Assembly (NCBI GenBank): GCA_034430425.1
Contig: DAOUEK010000094.1
Coordinates: 1 to 16,270, forward strand
Origin: WVZH01 sp034430425
GTDB lineage: Bacteria > Chloroflexota > Anaerolineae > Anaerolineales > E44-bin32
Direction: 5' to 3'
DNA: 16,270 nucleotides
Under the pieces are notes generated by a model. The model saw only the letters and a program-made list of their open reading frames with translations. It searched no databases and had not been told where the DNA came from. This document shows, one piece after another, positions 14,685-16,270 of the stretch (position 1 is its first letter; every line of letters starts with the position of its first letter). A program made the translations under genes and the position numbers.

Positions 14685-14873
14685 ATGGGACAATATTGGG
14701 CATATCTACACAAATACGGAAAAATACAGGTGAAAGAGTGGTATCAAGGCAATACTTATTTAAGTGAAGCCAATACCTCACCAAATGTTAAACGTTTTCT
14801 TGAAGAGCCCTTCGAGGCAGAATCAATGGAAGAGGCAGAGAAAATTGCCGCAAAATTACTTAATAATGAATAA
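14685..14873 (+). CDS. Small protein (62 aa), function unknown
   Basis: This is a 62-residue soluble protein starting MGQYWAYLHKYGKIQVKEWY, with an aromatic-rich beta-like first half and an acidic helical second half (EAESMEEAEKIAAKLL). An ideal AGGAGG lies 6 bases before ATG 14685, strong evidence that it is translated. It forms a likely two-gene unit with the 98-residue protein upstream. No family is recognised and no cysteine or metal motif is present. A small binding or adaptor protein is conceivable, but nothing in the sequence shows it. Confidence 0.72.
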   Translation: MGQYWAYLHKYGKIQVKEWYQGNTYLSEANTSPNVKRFLEEPFEAESMEEAEKIAAKLLNNE

Positions 14874-14977
14874 CAAGTTCTGAACCATTCGCTGGAGCCC
14901 TGGAAGAGCACCAGGATCTCCGATACTCGAAGAACGAGGGTCCACAATATCTCAAAGCTGTTGAGTCGAAAAGAACG

Positions 14978-15889
14978 ATGATGCCAGGACAAGACAAGCA
15001 ACGACAGGCGTTGTATCACCTTCTTGGTGACCTTCCCCCAAGAGATCGCTTGATACATCCGAAAGTGGTGGAACGGGGCGAGCGGAATGGATATGTTTTA
15101 GAGAAACTTATCTTGGACCTAAATGGCGTTGATCCTGTACCGGCCTATTTTGTTAAACCCAAAAATTCCGACAAACGTATACCATGCTTGCTCTACAATC
15201 ATGCCCACGGAGGAGATTACGTCCTGGGTAAAGATGAATTGATTTTGAGTAGAAAGGAATTGTATGATCCTCCCTACGCACAGGTGATCACATCCATGGG
15301 ATGGGGAGCATTATGTATTGATACCTGGGTTTTCGGCGAACGGCGCGGTCGTTCGGAATCTGAGGTTTTTAAGGAAATGCTCTGGAAGGGTCAGGTTCTC
15401 TGGGGAGCGATGGTATATGATAATTTGCGTGCCATCGATTATCTCATTACGCGCCCTGACATCGACGAACAAAGAATTGGCACGATCGGTTTATCCATGG
15501 GAAGCACCATGGCCTGGTGGACTGCGGCGTTGGATATACGCGTCAAAGTTTGTGTAGATATTTGCTGTCTGACGGATTTTGAGACTCTGATCGAGGTCGG
15601 AGGGCTCGATGGGCATGGCATATATTATTATGTACCGTCACTCCTTAAGCATTTCACAACCGCACAGATCAACGCGCTAATTGCTCCGCGGCCGCATCTA
15701 AGCCTCTCTGGCAACAACGACCCACTCACGCCTCCTGCCGGGTTGGATCGGATTGACAGGGAATTGAGACAGGTTTACGAGACGCTTGGAGCAAAAGATG
15801 CCTGGCAGATGAAGCGATACGAGTCTGGACATTTTGAGACCGCAGAAATGCGATCGGAAGTCATGGCGTTCTTGAAGAAATGGCTTTAG
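14978..15889 (+). CDS. Alpha/beta hydrolase, dienelactone hydrolase/acetyl xylan esterase-like; possibly 5'-truncated
   Basis: This is a 303-residue serine hydrolase of the alpha/beta fold. The nucleophile is S173 in GLSMGS, the acid D248 in GNNDPLTP and the base H285 in ESGHFE, in correct order and spacing. The N-terminal part (VPAYFVKPK, then PCLLYNHAHGG) is typical of large esterases that act on acyl esters of sugars or xenobiotics. No signal peptide is present, so it is cytoplasmic. The frame stays open upstream from 14870 and reads protein-like (ALEEHQDLRYSKNEGPQYL, then KRTMMPGQDKQ), as family members usually have there. However, that stretch has no ATG, GTG or TTG start, and ATG 14978 has only a weak ribosome binding site. 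The gene may have lost its true 5' end at a junction just after the small gene, or may start weakly at 14978 or 14981. Confidence 0.85.
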   Translation: MMPGQDKQRQALYHLLGDLPPRDRLIHPKVVERGERNGYVLEKLILDLNGVDPVPAYFVKPKNSDKRIPCLLYNHAHGGDYVLGKDELILSRKELYDPPYAQVITSMGWGALCIDTWVFGERRGRSESEVFKEMLWKGQVLWGAMVYDNLRAIDYLITRPDIDEQRIGTIGLSMGSTMAWWTAALDIRVKVCVDICCLTDFETLIEVGGLDGHGIYYYVPSLLKHFTTAQINALIAPRPHLSLSGNNDPLTPPAGLDRIDRELRQVYETLGAKDAWQMKRYESGHFETAEMRSEVMAFLKKWL

Positions 15890-16270
15890 CGCTTTCCAAT
15901 CCGCAGCGCCGTCCGAACATTTGCCAGAGCATTTCGACGGCGTTTAGATAAACGCCCCCGAGATTCAGCCAGATTTGCCACTAATTGGTGTATGATCGGA
16001 GATGAGGGCGGGCTGCTTTACTCAAAGACGTTTAGCGGCTACATTAATTCCGTAAGTAGGGGATCAGGCCTTCAGGAGGTTAGATCAATGGTTGGGACTA
16101 GAGGAAAGATCACACGGGCTAAATGAGGTCAATAACGGTCTGTCTACCTGAGCGATGTATTCGGAATTTAGAAGGAGGGAAAGCAGCTCCACGTTAATTT
16201 CCTCAAGAAGCAGAACCTCCACACATCACTCTCCCCGGGCGATGGGTTTTTGTATGACGTATTCATTATG
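15890..16270. other. Intergenic region at the right edge
   Basis: It holds a perfect hairpin at 15939-15956, then copy C of the dispersed repeat. A 12-codon frame at 16088-16126 follows an excellent AGGAGG (7 bases before ATG) but ends at once, so it is either a leader peptide or the start of a broken gene. Nothing else is recognised to 16270. Confidence 0.45.
15939..16050 (+). repeat. Dispersed intergenic repeat, copy C, with flanking palindrome
   Basis: The left edge is a perfect 8-bp inverted repeat, GGCGTTTA-GA-TAAACGCC (15939-15956). CGAGATTC follows at 15959-15966 and TGTATGATCGGAGATGAGGG from 15989, with the same 30-base phase as copy B. Similarity to the other copies fades after about 16012; a GTTTAGCGGC word near 16030 echoes the palindrome. 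Confidence 0.6.

Noticed and set aside
1..16270. CRISPR array
   Set aside because: No set of direct repeats with regular 30-40 base spacers was found; the tightest repeats (8053-8170) have irregular, short spacing.

Overview
The window looks like a chromosomal piece from an uncultured, probably anaerobic bacterium. The best guess is Chloroflexota, class Anaerolineae. The support is indirect: several lipoproteins and one membrane protein carry the Thr-Pro-rich linkers typical of that group, there is a tungsten-type aldehyde:ferredoxin oxidoreductase, gene density drops sharply in the second half, and dispersed intergenic repeats are present. No rRNA or marker gene confirms this.

Positions 1-7.9 kb are compact and all on the plus strand. 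A truncated mannose-1-phosphate guanylyltransferase is followed by a DUF1349 protein. Then comes a deoxysugar operon: L-fucose isomerase, a rhamnulokinase-type sugar kinase, L-fuculose-1-phosphate aldolase, an aldehyde ferredoxin oxidoreductase (AOR) and a second, divergent class II aldolase. The first three make a complete route from L-fucose (or D-arabinose) to DHAP plus lactaldehyde (or glycolaldehyde). AOR sits where the lactaldehyde reductase or dehydrogenase usually is, so the aldehyde may be oxidised to the acid with ferredoxin as acceptor. Gene overlaps (kinase/aldolase 4 nt, AOR/aldolase 2 8 nt) support co-expression. No transporter, mutarotase or regulator is visible.

Positions 7.9-12.2 kb are sparse and mostly on the minus strand: an SUMF1/FGE-like lipoprotein without the catalytic cysteines, a second lipoprotein, a decayed lipoprotein gene (in-frame stop plus frameshift), and a TIR-transmembrane-linker-exterior protein with receptor-like layout. 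The stretch before them holds a cluster of GGCCA...GTGAAATAA repeats that looks like the end of a lost IS21-like element.

Positions 12.2-16.3 kb contain about 1.1 kb without a gene but with a good sigma70 promoter and a structured leader. After that come a lone type IV/pseudopilin-like prepilin, a gene remnant, two small unknown genes with strong ribosome binding sites, and an alpha/beta hydrolase whose frame stays open upstream without a usable start. A roughly 110-160 bp dispersed repeat occurs three times (near 0.5, 14.2 and 16.0 kb), with a short partial copy near 13.0 kb.
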